The notes below the pieces were generated by a model. It ran no database searches. It had not been told where the DNA came from and saw only the letters and a program-made list of their open reading frames with translations. Positions 35,566 to 48,621 of a DNA stretch of 64,000 nt are shown in pieces. The position numbers were made by a program, and so were the translations under genes. The stretch comes from Diphasiastrum complanatum (lineage: Eukaryota; Streptophyta; Lycopodiopsida; Lycopodiales; Lycopodiaceae). Positions within the stretch are counted from its first letter, which is position 1. Each line of letters opens with the position of its first letter. The stretch lies in contig CM055095.1 of the NCBI GenBank assembly GCA_029204225.1, positions 25,650,503 through 25,714,502 on the forward strand, given 5' to 3'.

Positions 35566-36084
35566 ATGACAACTCTAAGTGAGAGTGTTCTTAATGAGTC
35601 AAGCAAATTGGAAGGTGCCGGCAACTATGCAGTTTGGAAATTCAAACTGAAGAGCATTTTGATGGAAAAGGGGCTATGGGAGATTGTGACAGGTGAAGAG
35701 ACAAGGCCAGTGATTGAAGAAGATCAGCGGGCATGTGATAGGAGAAGACGGAAAGCCCAAAATGTCATCAACTTATCAGTTAGAGATGCAATTATTTCCT
35801 ATATTTCAGATTCAGAAGGATTAAAAGAAGCGTGGGATACATTGAAGGTATTGTTTGAAATGACAAATACATCTCGAATACTATTTTTCAAGACAAAGTT
35901 GCATACATTGTGGATGGATGATGGTGCAACTATTGCCGATCACATACTGAAGATCAAAGAGATCCGTGATCAATTAGCAGCACTTGGAGAGCGAGTACAA
36001 GATCGTGAGATCGTGCAATTGACATTGAATAGTCTGAGTGAGTCACATCAGATGTTTGTGACGAGTATTAGATGGTGGCGGTGA
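35566..36084 (+). pseudogene. copia gag (element D)
   Basis: The ATG at 35566 begins MTTLSESVLNESSKLEG, then NYAVWKFKLKSILMEKGLWE and a full UBN2 domain (LKEAWDTLKVLFEMTNTSR, FFKTKLHTLWMDDG, HILKIKEIRDQLAALGE, LTLNSLSESHQMFV). This is the capsid-forming part of copia Gag and is uninterrupted for about 165 residues. Right after SIRWWR the sequence jumps into integrase (GGEYFSTEF in another frame), so the nucleocapsid, protease and integrase N-terminus were deleted. The frame stops at 36,084. Confidence 0.85.
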
Positions 36085-37282
36085 GTATTTTTCAACAGAG
36101 TTTATAAATTTCTACAAGGGTTAGAGGATCAAGAGACAAACCACTACACCATATTCACCACAACAGAATGGAGTTGCAGAACGGAAAAACATATCCATTG
36201 TGGAGATGGCCAGGGCAATGCTTAAGAGCAAGGGTTTGCCAAATACTTTTTGGACAGAAGCATGCAACACAGCTACTCATATCTTGAATCGGTGTCCTAC
36301 GAAGTCCGTGGAGGGTAAGACACCTTACGAAGCTTTTACTGAAAAGAAACCTAATGTTTCTCATTTACAAATATTTGGTTGTGATGCTTACGATCATGTA
36401 CCTGATGAAAAATGAAAGAAGCTGGATGCAAAAGCTGTTAAGTGTATTTTCCTTGGAGATGATGAAAGAGCCAAGGCATACATGATGTATGACACAGATG
36501 CACAAAAGATCGTGATTTCCAAAGATGCTACTTTTGATGAGATGGGTCAAAATGACCAAATAAAATTGACAATTGATCCCTTTTATGATAAAGCTAAAAT
36601 GCACGTGAAGAAAGAAGTTGGTGTCGATATGGAAGAGCCAATGGAAAAAGACAGGGTCAATAATGAGATTCCTTGGAGAGTGCCTAAGTGGTACTTGTCA
36701 GTAGCAAGTGATGCTAATAAGGGAGATACTCCCAAATCAAGCGAGCAGGGAGAGCTTAGAAGATCAAGTAGAAGTCGAAAAAGATTAGAGATGAATCTAG
36801 CCCTAATGGGTTCTATGCTCAAGGCTCAGGAACCAAAAACTTTTGATAAAGTAAAGGAGCACAAGGAGTGGCGTGAAGCTATGGAAACAGAAATGGAAGT
36901 TATATCGAAAAATAGGACGTGGAACTTGGTTGAGCTACCTGATGGTAAGACGCCTATCACTTGCAAATGGATATACAAGATCAAATATGGAGCTGATGGG
37001 CAACTCAACAAGTATAAAGCACGGTTGGTTGTGAGAGGATTTGAGCAGCAGGAGGCTATTGATTTTGAAGAAACCTTCGCACCCGTAGCTAAGATGGTAA
37101 CTATATGTTCTATCATTGCCATTTCTGCTTTCTATGGTTGGAAGATCCAGCAAATGGACGTTAAATCTGCTTTTCTTAATGGAGTGCTGGATGAAGAGGT
37201 GTACTTAGTACAACCTCAAGGATTTGTTGAGCCAGGGAGAGAGCATCTCGTTTGTAAGCTCAACAAAGCCATTATGGATTGA
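36085..37282 (+). pseudogene. copia integrase C-terminal half and RT N-terminal half (element D)
   Basis: The integrase starts at GGEYFSTEF. It keeps the catalytic Glu in YSPQQNGVAERKN and the tail blocks ARAMLKSKGLPNTFW, HILNRCPTKSVEGKTPYEAF and FGCDAY. A TGA at about 36,413 interrupts it, and the first two Asp residues of the core are missing. The frame 36482-37282 covers the acidic linker and then [77 protein letters not shown] one-base deletion at about 37,273 then shifts the frame before YGLKQAP. These parts cannot give an active enzyme. Confidence 0.85.
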
Positions 37283-37870
37283 AGCAAGCACCACGGGCAT
37301 GGTACTCTTGCATTGATGAACACTTCAAGCGAAGGGGAATGATAAAGAGTGATGCTGATCCTAATCTTTACATTCTAAGGCAAGATTCAGATATAGTGTT
37401 CATTGTGTTGTACGTGGAAAGGAAGACATGGTCTTTCTTACACAAAGCAAATATGCACAAGATTTGCTTTATAAGTTCAATATGCAAGATTGTAAGACTT
37501 TGAGTACACCTATGGATGTCAACATGAAACTTACTGCATATGATGAATCTGAGAAAGTGGACGCTTATTTGTATAGACAGCTACTGGGTAGTTTGATTTA
37601 TTTGACACACACACGACCTGATATTTCTTATGTTGTTGGTGTTGTAAGTCAATTTATGCAAGATCCTAGTCAAGCACACTGGGGGTTTGCCAAACGTATT
37701 CTCAGAGACATTCGAGGGACATTGAATTTTGGTTTGAAGTATGATCAGCCTGAAACGCCAATGTTGGTAGGTTATACAGATGCCGATTGGGCAGATAATA
37801 TTGATGACAGAAGATCTACAAGTGCTCATACATTCATGGAGCAGCAAAAAGCAACCTACAGTAGCCTTAT
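37283..37870 (+). pseudogene. copia RT C-terminal half and RNase H start (element D)
   Basis: YGLKQAPRAWYSCIDEHFK is followed by FIVLYVE and then directly by KDMVFLTQSKYAQDLLYKF. The YVDD catalytic motif and the palm after it are deleted. The connection domain continues (LLGSLIYLTHTRPDISYVVG, SQFMQDPSQAHW) into RNase H (YTDADWADNIDDRRST), which breaks off at KKQPTVALSS near 37,865. The sequence beyond is unrelated. The RNase H active-site Asp in YTDADW is present, but the fold is incomplete. Confidence 0.8.
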
Positions 37871-38269
37871 CATCGATGAAGTGTTTCAAAATAAGGATAC
37901 CTAGCCAAATAGGATCTAAAGTAGACATAAGGGCTAACAAAGCCAAACTAGATTTCAAGATAGTTAAGTTAAGTTAAGACATGGGACATCAATCAAAGAA
38001 TGTTTTGGCTCATTTGCAATTGAGTGAACTTAGAGTACTTCCTCCTCTTCCTCCTTTGTAAATGCAAGCCAACAAGATCTTCCTTGCTAGGTTCTTGTGC
38101 CCTAACACATGATTGTGAGATGTTCTGAATTTCATTGTGGAGTTCAGCATGAGCATTTTTGCTTATTCTGTTATTCTCAATGCATTCTCATCTTTGACGT
38201 GTTGTGGTTTGGATAGAACGGTTGCATTCATGATATTAAATCAATATTCTAGTTATGGGGTGGCGGCGG

Positions 38270-38570
38270 ATGGAAAGGAACATGACATAGTGTTGAAAGG
38301 TAGAGTCGTAGTGGTTAAACATATCCTCTCATCTCTTCCAATGTTCATGATGTTAGCCTACATATCCTCTAAGTCATTTCATTATGTCACCAATAAACTC
38401 ATAGTTTTTATTTAGTACTAACAAGCTCTTCCTCCTCCTCTAGAATTTTCACACAACCCTTCCTAAGAAAGGTGGTTTGAAAATCCATGGCCCATTCATG
38501 AAAGTTCAATTCCTTATCCTCCGAAAAGATTTTCTCTCTTAACTACGTGGACCAATATTGGAAAAGCCTT
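38270..38570 (+). pseudogene. LINE (non-LTR) reverse transcriptase C-terminal remnant
   Basis: Reads LKGRVVVVKHILSSLPMF at 38293-38346, matching the conserved plant L1 phrase of GR, V/I-K, H-L-S-P just after the RT palm. In another frame, PKKGGLKIHGPF appears at about 38,462-38,497, matching the pK-GGLG block further on. Both are in the expected order and spacing for a LINE ORF2. Stops and a frameshift occur between them; no endonuclease or earlier RT motif was found. Confidence 0.6.
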
Positions 38571-39707
<1,137 letters not shown>

Positions 39708-39817
39708 AAATGAAAGCATGTGAAATATATAGTTGCATGATACTCTATAGTTCTTTTTGCCAAAATAAATAAATGGCAAAGCCAAGCACGAAGAATTTGG
39801 GAAACAGTGTGACTAAA

Positions 39818-40079
39818 ATGAAAAATACTTCTATGTAAGAGCATGTCTGTGCCACGTGTGAAAAAACTAAAAATTGTGTGGCACTAACTAAAATACTTTT
39901 ATGGAAGAGCATTTCCATGCCATGCGTGCTAAAACAAAAGCACATGAGATACAACTGCATTTTGCCCCACATGTTTTTTTAACACCTATATAACAAAGTC
40001 ACACATGGAACAATTAAAAACTTTCATGGCAACAGGTGAAAATACCTTTTTGTAAGAGCATGGATGTGCCATGTGTGAC
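39818..40079. repeat. three worn direct repeats
   Basis: A segment of about 42 bp with the pattern AAAATACTT, then GTAAGAGCAT, then GTGCCATGTGTGA recurs at about 39,818, 39,889 and 40,038 with changes. The spacing is uneven (about 71 and 149), so this may be remnants of an older tandem array. Confidence 0.55.
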
Positions 40080-41344
40080 ACACCCATGTTTTTATTTTTT
40101 GAAAATTTATTCACATGGCATTGCCATGTAGTGTAGGTTTTAAAAATGATTGTTTGTGTTGGACAACCATATGTGGCTCCATGGTGCAATTTGAAGCTTG
40201 AAGAAGTTTTTGTTATGTCTTGCCAGAAGGTTGTCATGTGCCAAAAAGTTCTACAGGGTAATCCTTGGAAGCTCTGTTGGGCCTGACCTCATGCCCAATT
40301 TGTGGCTACATTAGTGGATAAGTGACTTACTAGGTTCTTGTGAAACGGTATATCAAAACACTAACAAATAATATGATCTTACATGATAATTAAATTTATT
40401 AAAATAGAATTACTATATTATAGATTATATTATATTGACATTGGAATATATCATAATGTGAATTTTGTGAATGTGTAACGATAAATCAAACTAATATGAC
40501 TAGTTGCATACAACAGAAAACTTGGTGATATTCTAATCATGAGAAGCTTTGTCATACAACTGTATGTTAGAAAGCATTTTAATCTTTGAAAAATGAAAAA
40601 ACAAATATTGCAATTTAGAAGGATTTAAAACTTATAACAAAAAAAAACAACAATCCACATGCTCAAACTCACTTGGTAGAGACACCTTAGCTTTTAGCAA
40701 ATAATTAAGAGAGCTTATCAGTGGCGTGACAAAGCTAAAAAACATCAAAGACCACTATCATTAACATCAATAAATATTATCTCTTTGCATTCATAAAATG
40801 TTTTCGTACGAGCATTTCAATCTCATCATATTTCTACCCATGCAATGCGCACACAATCTGAATCAAAGTTCAATAATTGAGATTACAATAAGACAATGTC
40901 AACCATTGAGCCATGGTACCAAGATAATTGGGGTTTTAAAAACTACTAATCACTTTGCATTGAATCTTAGTCCAATACAATTTGTGTTTTTTTTTTCTCA
41001 AATCTACACATTTTTCTATGCAAATACTACCATTTAACATGACAAAGGTGAAATAGGCATATACTATACTCGATAACAAACTCTTGTATAAGTTCATCAA
41101 GTTGATGCTTGCTAGCATCATTAGTTACTCCACACAAAGCTTATCTGGAAATAAGGCATAGATTGGCACAACGTAATGCCAAGTCTTCAATTTTCCTTTG
41201 TGTTTTTGATGCACCTCCAGAGGTGGAATTGGATTGCATCATGTGAAATTTGCTGATATTTCCAGAATTTTGATTCTTGAGTAAACACATCACAGATTCT
41301 GTGCAGAATGTAGGAAAGAAAAAAATTTCAGACAAGCCATTACG
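40080..41344. other. no recognisable gene
   Basis: Strongly AT-rich, with poly-A and poly-T runs. Only short frames without motifs. Confidence 0.45.
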
Positions 41345-41460
41345 CAGGGAAAGGCCCGTGCCCCTCGGGCCTTCCATGCAGGTCTGGCCCTGCCCTTGGG
41401 CTCCCGCCCTCGGGCAAGGGCCCTCCCAACACAGAACGCCCTCGGGGTAGGGCCTTCCTC
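41345..41460. other. small GC-rich island with CCCTCGGG motifs
   Basis: About 115 bp much richer in G and C than its flanks. CCCTCGGG occurs three times (41362, 41407, 41439) and GGCCC/GGGCC words are frequent. Gly/Arg/Pro-rich frames on the minus strand follow from the composition. Confidence 0.6.
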
Positions 41461-42629
41461 CCCACAAAAATATTTCTCAAACGTTCTGGACGAAGCCACT
41501 TTCACTTAAATTTTATCTACTAGTTAACATACTTTTCTAGCTTCAATTGCTTGCAATTTTAATATTGACTACAAAAAACTAGTTTTCTTAAGCTCAAAAC
41601 GCAATAAAATTTTGTTGCTATCAACATTTAGGAAACTAGAACATCTAGTTTTCTAAAATAAATTCTAGCAAACTACCACTTTAAAAGGAGTACAAAAATT
41701 TGCTTTAATTTCAATAAAAGCAAAACATGTAGGTTAGAAAACCTCATTAAAACTCTCATTTCAGAACACGTAGAAGCTTTTATCGTTTAAAGGAGGCATG
41801 TTCTTCCTTTTCATCATCTTGCTCCTCCAAGGCCACACTTTTTTACTATGCTATGCTATTATTGATGTGGCTTTGACTAACATTGAAACAGAACTTTTGG
41901 ACATGATTACAAATATCCTTGTAGGCTTCTTCACTCTCCCAAATTTTGAGTGCTCTCTAGACTTGTGGTTCGTGGCATTAAACAGAAGTTCTTGGACTAC
42001 AAAACCACTTATGATAGAAACCACAATAATGATTTTATATAGTTTACAACAATATAAAATGGAACACAAAAAGCACCTCATCTTGTTAAGACAAAAGATA
42101 GAACTTGTCCCATCATCTACTAATATGAAGACGAAACTATCCACCATCTCTTCTATGGATGTACTCGTCATGTTTAAATTGAGCTCCATAGTCTTTTGTT
42201 GATTCAAATCCTTCTTTCTCCACTTTGACCTGCCCATAAATTCTGGTTACCTTTATCAATGTTGGAATATGTGAAGCATGTCTTTAGTTGAGATGATATG
42301 GTTGATGGCACTCACATATGATTGCCTATGATACATAGACACTCTATTCAAAACTTTTAGCCACTCTATTCAACTTTTAGTTGTAATGTTTAGAGAATAT
42401 ATTATGTACAGAAATTTTGGTTTAGTATAAGCAAAGGGAGTTAGATTTAAGTTAGAATTTGTGGGCCTCCCTACGTGGTTTGTTGAAAATAGTTCCATAG
42501 GATTACTTAGAGCTCATAAAAGTTCGGGGCCCTCTTGGTGATAGGATGGGGTCTTTGTGGCCGAATTCTCTCCAATTATCTTGCACTTCTACATTTTTAT
42601 AGAAAACAAAGCATGCATGTGCGCGCACG

Positions 42630-42660
<31 letters not shown>

Positions 42661-44094
42661 CTTAGTAGATAGCATCCAAAGTCAACTCCAGGTGTGGTTC
42701 AAGGCTTATGCTTGGTTGTCCAACATTCTCAGTCATTCACAATCTATATATAACTCAAATTTGGCATGTTACAATTTTCCAATATTTGAAAGGATCTATA
42801 AACATTGTATGAAATTGCTTAGTCTCATATAGAACAATAAATGTTTGGTAATTGGGTAGGTTAGGGCTACTTGAAATAGGAGCTTGAAAAGGGAAGAGGG
42901 CCCAAAATACTTTTTTCTATTTGGTTGATGCCACTTGAAGTGACCTTTCCCCCATTCACACAAGATGACACTTAGGCAACATCCTAAGTGACATGAATGC
43001 ATGGAAACATGGGATAATTCCACGACATGAGAGGGAGCTAGGAATGTTCACCCGTGATAAGTATGGGACCATGGTTTCATATCTATTGATATGATGAATT
43101 GAGTTAAAACGATTCGCAATGGTAGGGCCAACTGCATCCAAGGGAGATGGATGCTTGGGAGTTGGTAATTGCAGCTCAAGCACACCGCCACCTATGGATT
43201 AGTGTCGCGTTTGTGGCCTTGTGTGAAACCCTTATGCTTATTGTATTGGGAGTAAGTATATCACAACAAACTTGCCATTTTCTTGAGATGACTATTATGT
43301 CATATTACATTGCATGTAATCAAGATAATTCATTTGTTTAGTGAATTGGATATATCTTCTGTTTGCTTAAGAGTGATTCTCATCTACCTTATATTCAAAC
43401 CCATCTACATTTCAAAAAAATCTTGGTGAACTGTATCAAACACCCCTTTCCAGTGATACCCAAGAAAAATGTTGATGCTTTCGTTCTTGAGAATATCAAA
43501 GATTTTGGTACATGTTACATATCTTTTTGATCAATGACAAACATGGGTTGATGAAAACATTTCCCACTGAAAAATTGAACAAGTATTTACATACACTTGT
43601 AAAGAGATTCTTTTGAATTTCCTGTTATGAGTGGATCACTAATTGTCCTGCTATATTTCTAAACCAGCTACAAGCTCCCACAGGCAGCAGCTTTGAACAT
43701 GCCATGAATGCCTTTCTAGCAGTTAAAAAATTGGCATTGCTTGATCCTATCTGCAGAAGTCGGAGCCCAGCTACATATTTGTTTAGTTGTTGAGAGCAAA
43801 CTAGGTCTTGTAGCAGGACAACTGCAGCAGCTTTAGCCATAGAACAATGCACCATAAAGGAAGCAAACCAGAGTTTTCTTCTGAATTTATATCAAACCAA
43901 TTTTGATACAGAAGGCTCCTGTCATATTAGGGTTGCCATGTAGTTATACATTCCTTTGAAACGATCACTAGTTGGAATAGGAACAAAAGGAGCCTGCATG
44001 TACAACTTCCCTATTGAATTCCAACTCAGACAAATGCCCTCTCTAAAGTCCAATGGCAACCCAGATATGCAAATGTACGTTGCAACACAAACCC
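41461..44094. other. no recognisable gene; includes a CA run
   Basis: AT-rich. A CA dinucleotide run lies at about 42629-42659. The minus frame 42237-41851 (128 codons) and the plus frame 41798-42202 overlap, and neither shows a motif. The part below 44,095 should include the 3' UTR of the gene at 44.1-44.7 kb. Confidence 0.4.
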
Positions 44095-44724
44095 TCAGGA
44101 TGATTGTCCAAAACCCAGCTGTTTGCAATCAAAATATTCCCTCAGAAACTTCTCATCTTGCAACTTCACAGAAGTTTGATCGACCACATCTTCTGTGACA
44201 TACTCCATGCAAGACCAGCAAGGACTCAAATTGGAGGGCCGAATTCCTTCTTCTGCCTCAATGTCTGAACATTTGGTCTTTGGCCCTAGCCTTTTCTTGA
44301 TGCCTGCAATCAGCTTCCTGGCTGCGGCCGCAGGCAGCTTGAACAGAACCAATGTCAGAAGGTGGAGCAGAACAAGAGGGCAGCAGCAGATCGCGGCACA
44401 GTCTCCAGAGATGCCTGCCATGCACTCGCACATCTTTCCTGCCTTAGCTTTTGGTGGGCGATTTGGGCTTTTCTGACGTGATGATAGCAAGTGTTCGGCA
44501 TGGTTTTTCATCCTCCTGGGTGGACGGGGCTCCGATCCTGGCTTTTGGGGGAATAATTTAAAACAAAAGCCACAGCCATGGCTAGAAGATGGAGAGGATT
44601 TGAGGTCTATTGCAAGAGGGGGCAATAAGGTGGGGAGCTCATCGCTGCCATCTGAAGAGGGGGATGATGATGTGATGAAAGAACTGAAGGAGGATGTTGA
44701 AGCTGGAGAAGGAAACTGTTGCAT
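44095..44724 (-). CDS. Ser-rich, Cys-rich putative membrane protein (plant-specific family)
   Basis: An intronless 209-codon frame begins at the ATG 44724. Residues 8-50 are very Ser-rich. HGCGFCFKLFPQ follows at 49-60, then a basic Pro-rich stretch (61-97). A Cys-rich hydrophobic segment at about 99-130 (CECMAGISGDCAAICCCPL, then VLLHLLTLVLFKLPAAA) is followed by basic residues (KKRL, 143-146). This segment resembles a plant family of short uncharacterised proteins with a CAAxCCCxP-x-hydrophobic-xYKxP core; I recall that family without a symbol. The C-terminus (FLREYFDCKQLGFGQSS) resembles their conserved Phe/Gly-rich end. It probably associates with a membrane, and the clustered Cys suggest lipidation or metal or redox chemistry; both are inferred. 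Base composition is coding-like and GC-richer than the flanks, and there is no damage. Function is not known. Confidence 0.72.
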   Translation of the reverse strand: MQQFPSPASTSSFSSFITSSSPSSDGSDELPTLLPPLAIDLKSSPSSSHGCGFCFKLFPQKPGSEPRPPRRMKNHAEHLLSSRQKSPNRPPKAKAGKMCECMAGISGDCAAICCCPLVLLHLLTLVLFKLPAAAARKLIAGIKKRLGPKTKCSDIEAEEGIRPSNLSPCWSCMEYVTEDVVDQTSVKLQDEKFLREYFDCKQLGFGQSS

Positions 44725-44893
44725 ATCTTCCAGCTCATGTGCATCATCTCATTCTGTAAATAAACAACACACGATCCTTGGTTTTGAATGTGCAATCTGC
44801 CACCAAGCACTGAGCAGCATAGAAGCAGAAACAAAGAATCCTACTTCATCACTGTTGCCCAGAAAAATGAAATCAATGAAAATTCTGGGAAGG

Positions 44894-44905
44894 AATTTAT
44901 ATATT
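44894..44905 (-). promoter_or_regulatory. candidate TATA box for the Cys-rich gene
   Basis: The minus strand reads GAATATATAAATTCC about 170-180 bases before the start codon, giving an expected leader of about 140 bases. No transcript evidence is available. Confidence 0.45.
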
Positions 44906-44934
44906 CAATCGCCATAGAAACTGCAACAACAACA

Positions 44935-45849
44935 AGACAGCATAACTAAGATCATACTCTACCAATAAAGCCCATATCTGAAATTCTGCAACCAACCCAC
45001 CAAAGAAACAATTATGAGGGATATTTTGTGTGGAATGGCAATAGGATCCATGCTTTACAACAGCACCACTCACCCATTTCAGGCCTGTGTTTTTTGGAAA
45101 AGCAGGTATATACTGTCTTCTTGACAGGAAAAGGGATCTGATCAAGACATCTTTACCATAAACTTTAAGCTTTTTATTCTCAAGTATGAACAGGGATCAA
45201 AAAGCTTGATAAAAAACGCTTGAGTTTTTGCAAAGCAGTTACTTGATTATCTAAAATCACTAGCACTAATAATAAGATCATATCTTTTATATTATCCATG
45301 TGATTTATTTAGCCTACAATATCTTGGAATCTACCCTCACTACCAATATCCTAGCCATCAATTATCATTCTACCTTCTTTAGGGTGATTTCACACTAGCG
45401 TCAAGGCATTTGCTTGTCCAGCCTTTCTCTTGCCTCCAATGTTTTACATTGCAGATTCTCTTGCCACCCATTTTTTAAGTTTTGGCAATTTAGATGACGG
45501 CGGGCATGGATCACCCCTCTTTCACAGCTGGATGGTAAGTGTTATATGCTTTCTGGTAATATCAACGAGTGGGATCACAAAGAATCAAACTTGGGAGGGC
45601 GAGCCCAACTTAAGCATGACATACCAACTCACCACATGTGAGATGGTAAGTTTTATATGGAGTGTTGCAAGCTGATTGGCTAGTTCAAATCTCTACCATG
45701 CCATTGGTCCATTTGTCTTCAATTGCCCCTAGCAACTCAACATGCCATGCAAGGTCCCCCAATCCAAAAAAACACTTCATTTGCCCCTACATGGCCCATG
45801 CCACCTCATGTGCCACATGGTGGCAACTCACGATAAGTATCAAAGGACT
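44935..45849. other. upstream of the Cys-rich gene; nothing else recognised
   Basis: Contains the presumed promoter. A phrase like GAGATGGTAAGTTTTATATG repeats loosely with GGATGGTAAGTGTTATATG at about 45,530 and 45,640. No domain was found. Confidence 0.4.
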
Positions 45850-46461
45850 AAGAAGCTAAAAGCTTCAGCTCCTGCCATTTTCTCAAGGATCTGTGTAGTT
45901 AAGGGTAAGAAAAAATGGTCTTTCTTTGTAACCGCATTAAGGTTTTTGAGATCAACGCATATACAAAGCTTGCCATTTTTTTTGGGTACTACCACAATGG
46001 GTGATACCCAATCAGTATGTTGGACTTCATAGATGAAGCCAGCATCCAGCAATTTCTTAATATCTTCATCAATCCACTCGCAATAAACAGGGTTACATCT
46101 GTACGGCTTAGCCCGAATAGGCTTAGCGTTCTCTTCTAATGGTATAGTATGGACTGCTACTTTTGGAGGGACCTCCTTCATTTCAGTATATTCCAAGCAA
46201 ATACATCCCTGTATTTGCATAGTAAGGTTTCCAGATCAAGAAGTTGATCTAGTGTGAGGTGGGCGCCAACATGAACTATACGATCCACCTCCTCTTCAAC
46301 TGGATGGTCTTGGCTGGTCCTTCAAAGGATTGGGAAACTTGTGTAGATTCCCGTTGGGGCTGCGACAATTGGATGACCACGTCATCAAGTGTGAAATCTT
46401 TGAATTTTCTGGGTAGGTCAAAAGGAAAATCCACAAAGTTCTCTGGAACTTTGGGAATCAT
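45850..46461 (-). pseudogene. gypsy RT N-terminal part (element G5)
   Basis: The frame 46220-45840 reads VHTIPLEENAKPIRAKPYRC, IDEDIKKLLDAGFIYEV, WVSPIVVVPKKNGKLCICVD, LKNLNAVTKKDHFFLP and EKMAGAEAFSFL, the fingers and first palm strands of gypsy RT. The sequence is cut right after FSFL, where the catalytic Asp would follow, so there is no active site. Upstream, the frame 46461-46276 gives the pre-RT spacer (VPENFVDFPFDLPRKF). Similar in style to G4, and possibly the same lineage. Confidence 0.8.
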
Positions 46462-46665
46462 TGATGTGGATGTGTGAGCAGATTTGGAAGCTTGATCAGA
46501 GGGTTGGTCCTTGGCTTGATGGGTTGCTTAAGCTTTTCACACATCTGTTTTTGTCACTCAGTTAGCTTTGTGTCGACGATTTTTGTTTTTTTGTAACTGA
46601 GGTTTTCTTGTTTGTTGAGGAGGCAATGTGGTTGCCTCTCGAATCAATTCTTCATATATTGTATC

Positions 46666-47566
46666 TCAGACTTTGTCTGGATACATGTCCCATTGGTATA
46701 CCTTGGGTTTGGGCCGATAGGCCATTGTGGTAGGTACTTTGGTTGTGAGTTGCACATGATCTAGAGGCCCTCGCAACTTAATCTCCTTGGAAATGGATTT
46801 TGGGGTATAACAATTTTGATCTAGATATAGAAGCACATGTTCATCGGTCATTTCGTCATCATTCATCAAAAGAATATCGTCTTTTGAAACATGGACGGTG
46901 GAGATACTAGGTTCTCCTGGGGCACCAAGCTATAGGAATTGGGTCTATCATCATTAGTGGAATAATGGGCATCTCTATGTCCATAGAAGATGGTAGAAAA
47001 GATATGTCTTCTACGGTGGCCAGTGCTTGACCCCAATTTATAATATTAGTTGATCTTGTATAGTGTCCTTTCGGTTGGATTGGAACACTATTGGATTCAT
47101 CATATGTTGTAGATGACCAATCATCATAAACCTTGGCTAGCTTTACGTGGCCAGTCGAGTCAACAGTGACTTTTTTTTTGTTGCTGCCAAAGGTTATTTT
47201 GCTATGCTTCCAATCTTGGACAACGCCTACCATTTGTAACTAGAGTGTGTCAAGAAGGAGTTTATATGTATTTGCATCATATAGTAGATCGATAATGACG
47301 CAATCTATGGTAAATTTGACTCCTACAATGCGTACTAGTATATTCGATAAGTGACTTGTAGAGTCGGTTACTCGTTGATTGGCCATATGAAGATTGAAAC
47401 ATGGCTGATCTAAGGTATTGAACCCCCATGACTTTGCTAGTGACAAAGCCGTTATGTTTACATCTGATCCACTATTGAGGATAGTGGATACTACTGGATA
47501 ATCTTTATAGTGCATAGGTAAAGTGATGCTAATCCCCTTAGCAATACCTATATTCATCAAATTCAT
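46666..47566 (-). pseudogene. gypsy protease and spacer (element G5)
   Basis: The frame 47566-47240 has the retropepsin fold: PVVSTILNSGSDVNITALSL, then a flap region, VKFTIDCVIIDL and YKLLLDTL. The catalytic Asp of the usual DSGS is Asn (GAT to AAT), so the protease is dead. A TAG follows LLLDTL where a Trp would be expected. Then VGVVQDWKHSKITFG and a poorly conserved spacer run on in the frames 47233-46907 and 46869-46666. Confidence 0.75.
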
Positions 47567-48621
47567 CAGAATCTGAGGAATTTCTAGAATCTCATCTGGT
47601 TTTCGTTATTCATCTGGGATATTGGGCAGCTGAAAATGTTTATGGATATAACTTTACAGACTGGTGAAAGATTTCATTGCACTATGGAACGACATTGTGA
47701 TTTGAGCCTGCAGAAGTTCGGAGACCACTTCGAGTCCCTGTAGGGGTTGCACTTTTCTGAGGATCGGAGCAGATAACGGACAGTCCGTGTTCTGTTCCTC
47801 CTCTAGAAACTCATCTCGGAATTTGTTGTATTGTCTTTGATCCACTCGTGGGTCTGGATAGTCACATGGTGTGAAGAATTGCCAAAAATTGGCAAATCTA
47901 GCTTGATCAAAAACCATGTAGAATAGTGTAAATTGTGTACACAAGTGGGTCCCACACATGTGAGGCCATGATGCTACATGGGAAACCCATCCTAATGTAG
48001 GTTAGGTCAAGTCAAGAGAGTTGGTCATGTCTATTTGGTGGTCATCCCTACTTTATAGGACCTACACCTAAGTTTAAGGTGAAAATTTGACCAACTAGCT
48101 ACCTACCAAGCATAACTCTAGGAAATAGACTAGGGTTTCATTTTAGGTCAAGGAGAGTGAGTTAACTTCCTTATTACATGCTGGAAATCCACCTAACTTC
48201 AAGAAGGAAGTCGTATTTGCTATGTATTCCCTCTCTCCATAGTGAGAAGATAGAAAATTTTTGGAGCTCATTGGCAATCTCAAGCTAGTTCACTATGTAC
48301 ATTGAGTTTTTGTGATCCAAATGAAACCAAATCAATTTCTACTTGTTTCTCAGGTTGAAGGCCGTACTACAGCCTATAGTACACACGTGTGGGCTCGGAT
48401 TTCAATGTTTATCAATGCTTTTGATTGTTAATGCTTGTTGTTTGTCAAATTGCCAATCTAGATCAACTTTTTTGTGTCTAGTTTTTTGATAGATTGTTAA
48501 GCAAGCATCCAATCACTCTTGTGGATCTTTTGTAGATCCATTTATGGTCCTAAAGTACAGTACTTTCACACATGGTAGTGTGGAAGCTGTTAAAGACTTC
48601 CCGTATGGTCAGCTAGTTTTT

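Larger units (their letters stand above)
34445..37870 (+). mobile_element. Ty1/copia retrotransposon D, 3'-truncated
   Basis: LTR, Met-tRNA primer site, an approximately 850-bp leader, gag, integrase C-terminal half, RT and the start of RNase H. Same family as copia E. The LTR lies five bases from gypsy G4 RNase H on the opposite strand, so D apparently inserted into G4. Deletions have removed the zinc knuckle, protease and most of the integrase core (near 36,085) and the RT catalytic segment (near 37,410). The element ends in RNase H near 37,870 with no 3' LTR. Confidence 0.85.

Noticed and set aside
41141-41505. Gly/Arg/Pro-rich minus-strand ORFs
   Set aside because: They result from the GC-rich island; two overlapping frames are equally open and neither has a motif.
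41798-42237. Overlapping 128-134-codon ORFs on both strands
   Set aside because: Composition is that of AT-rich non-coding DNA, with no motif; at most a decayed fragment.
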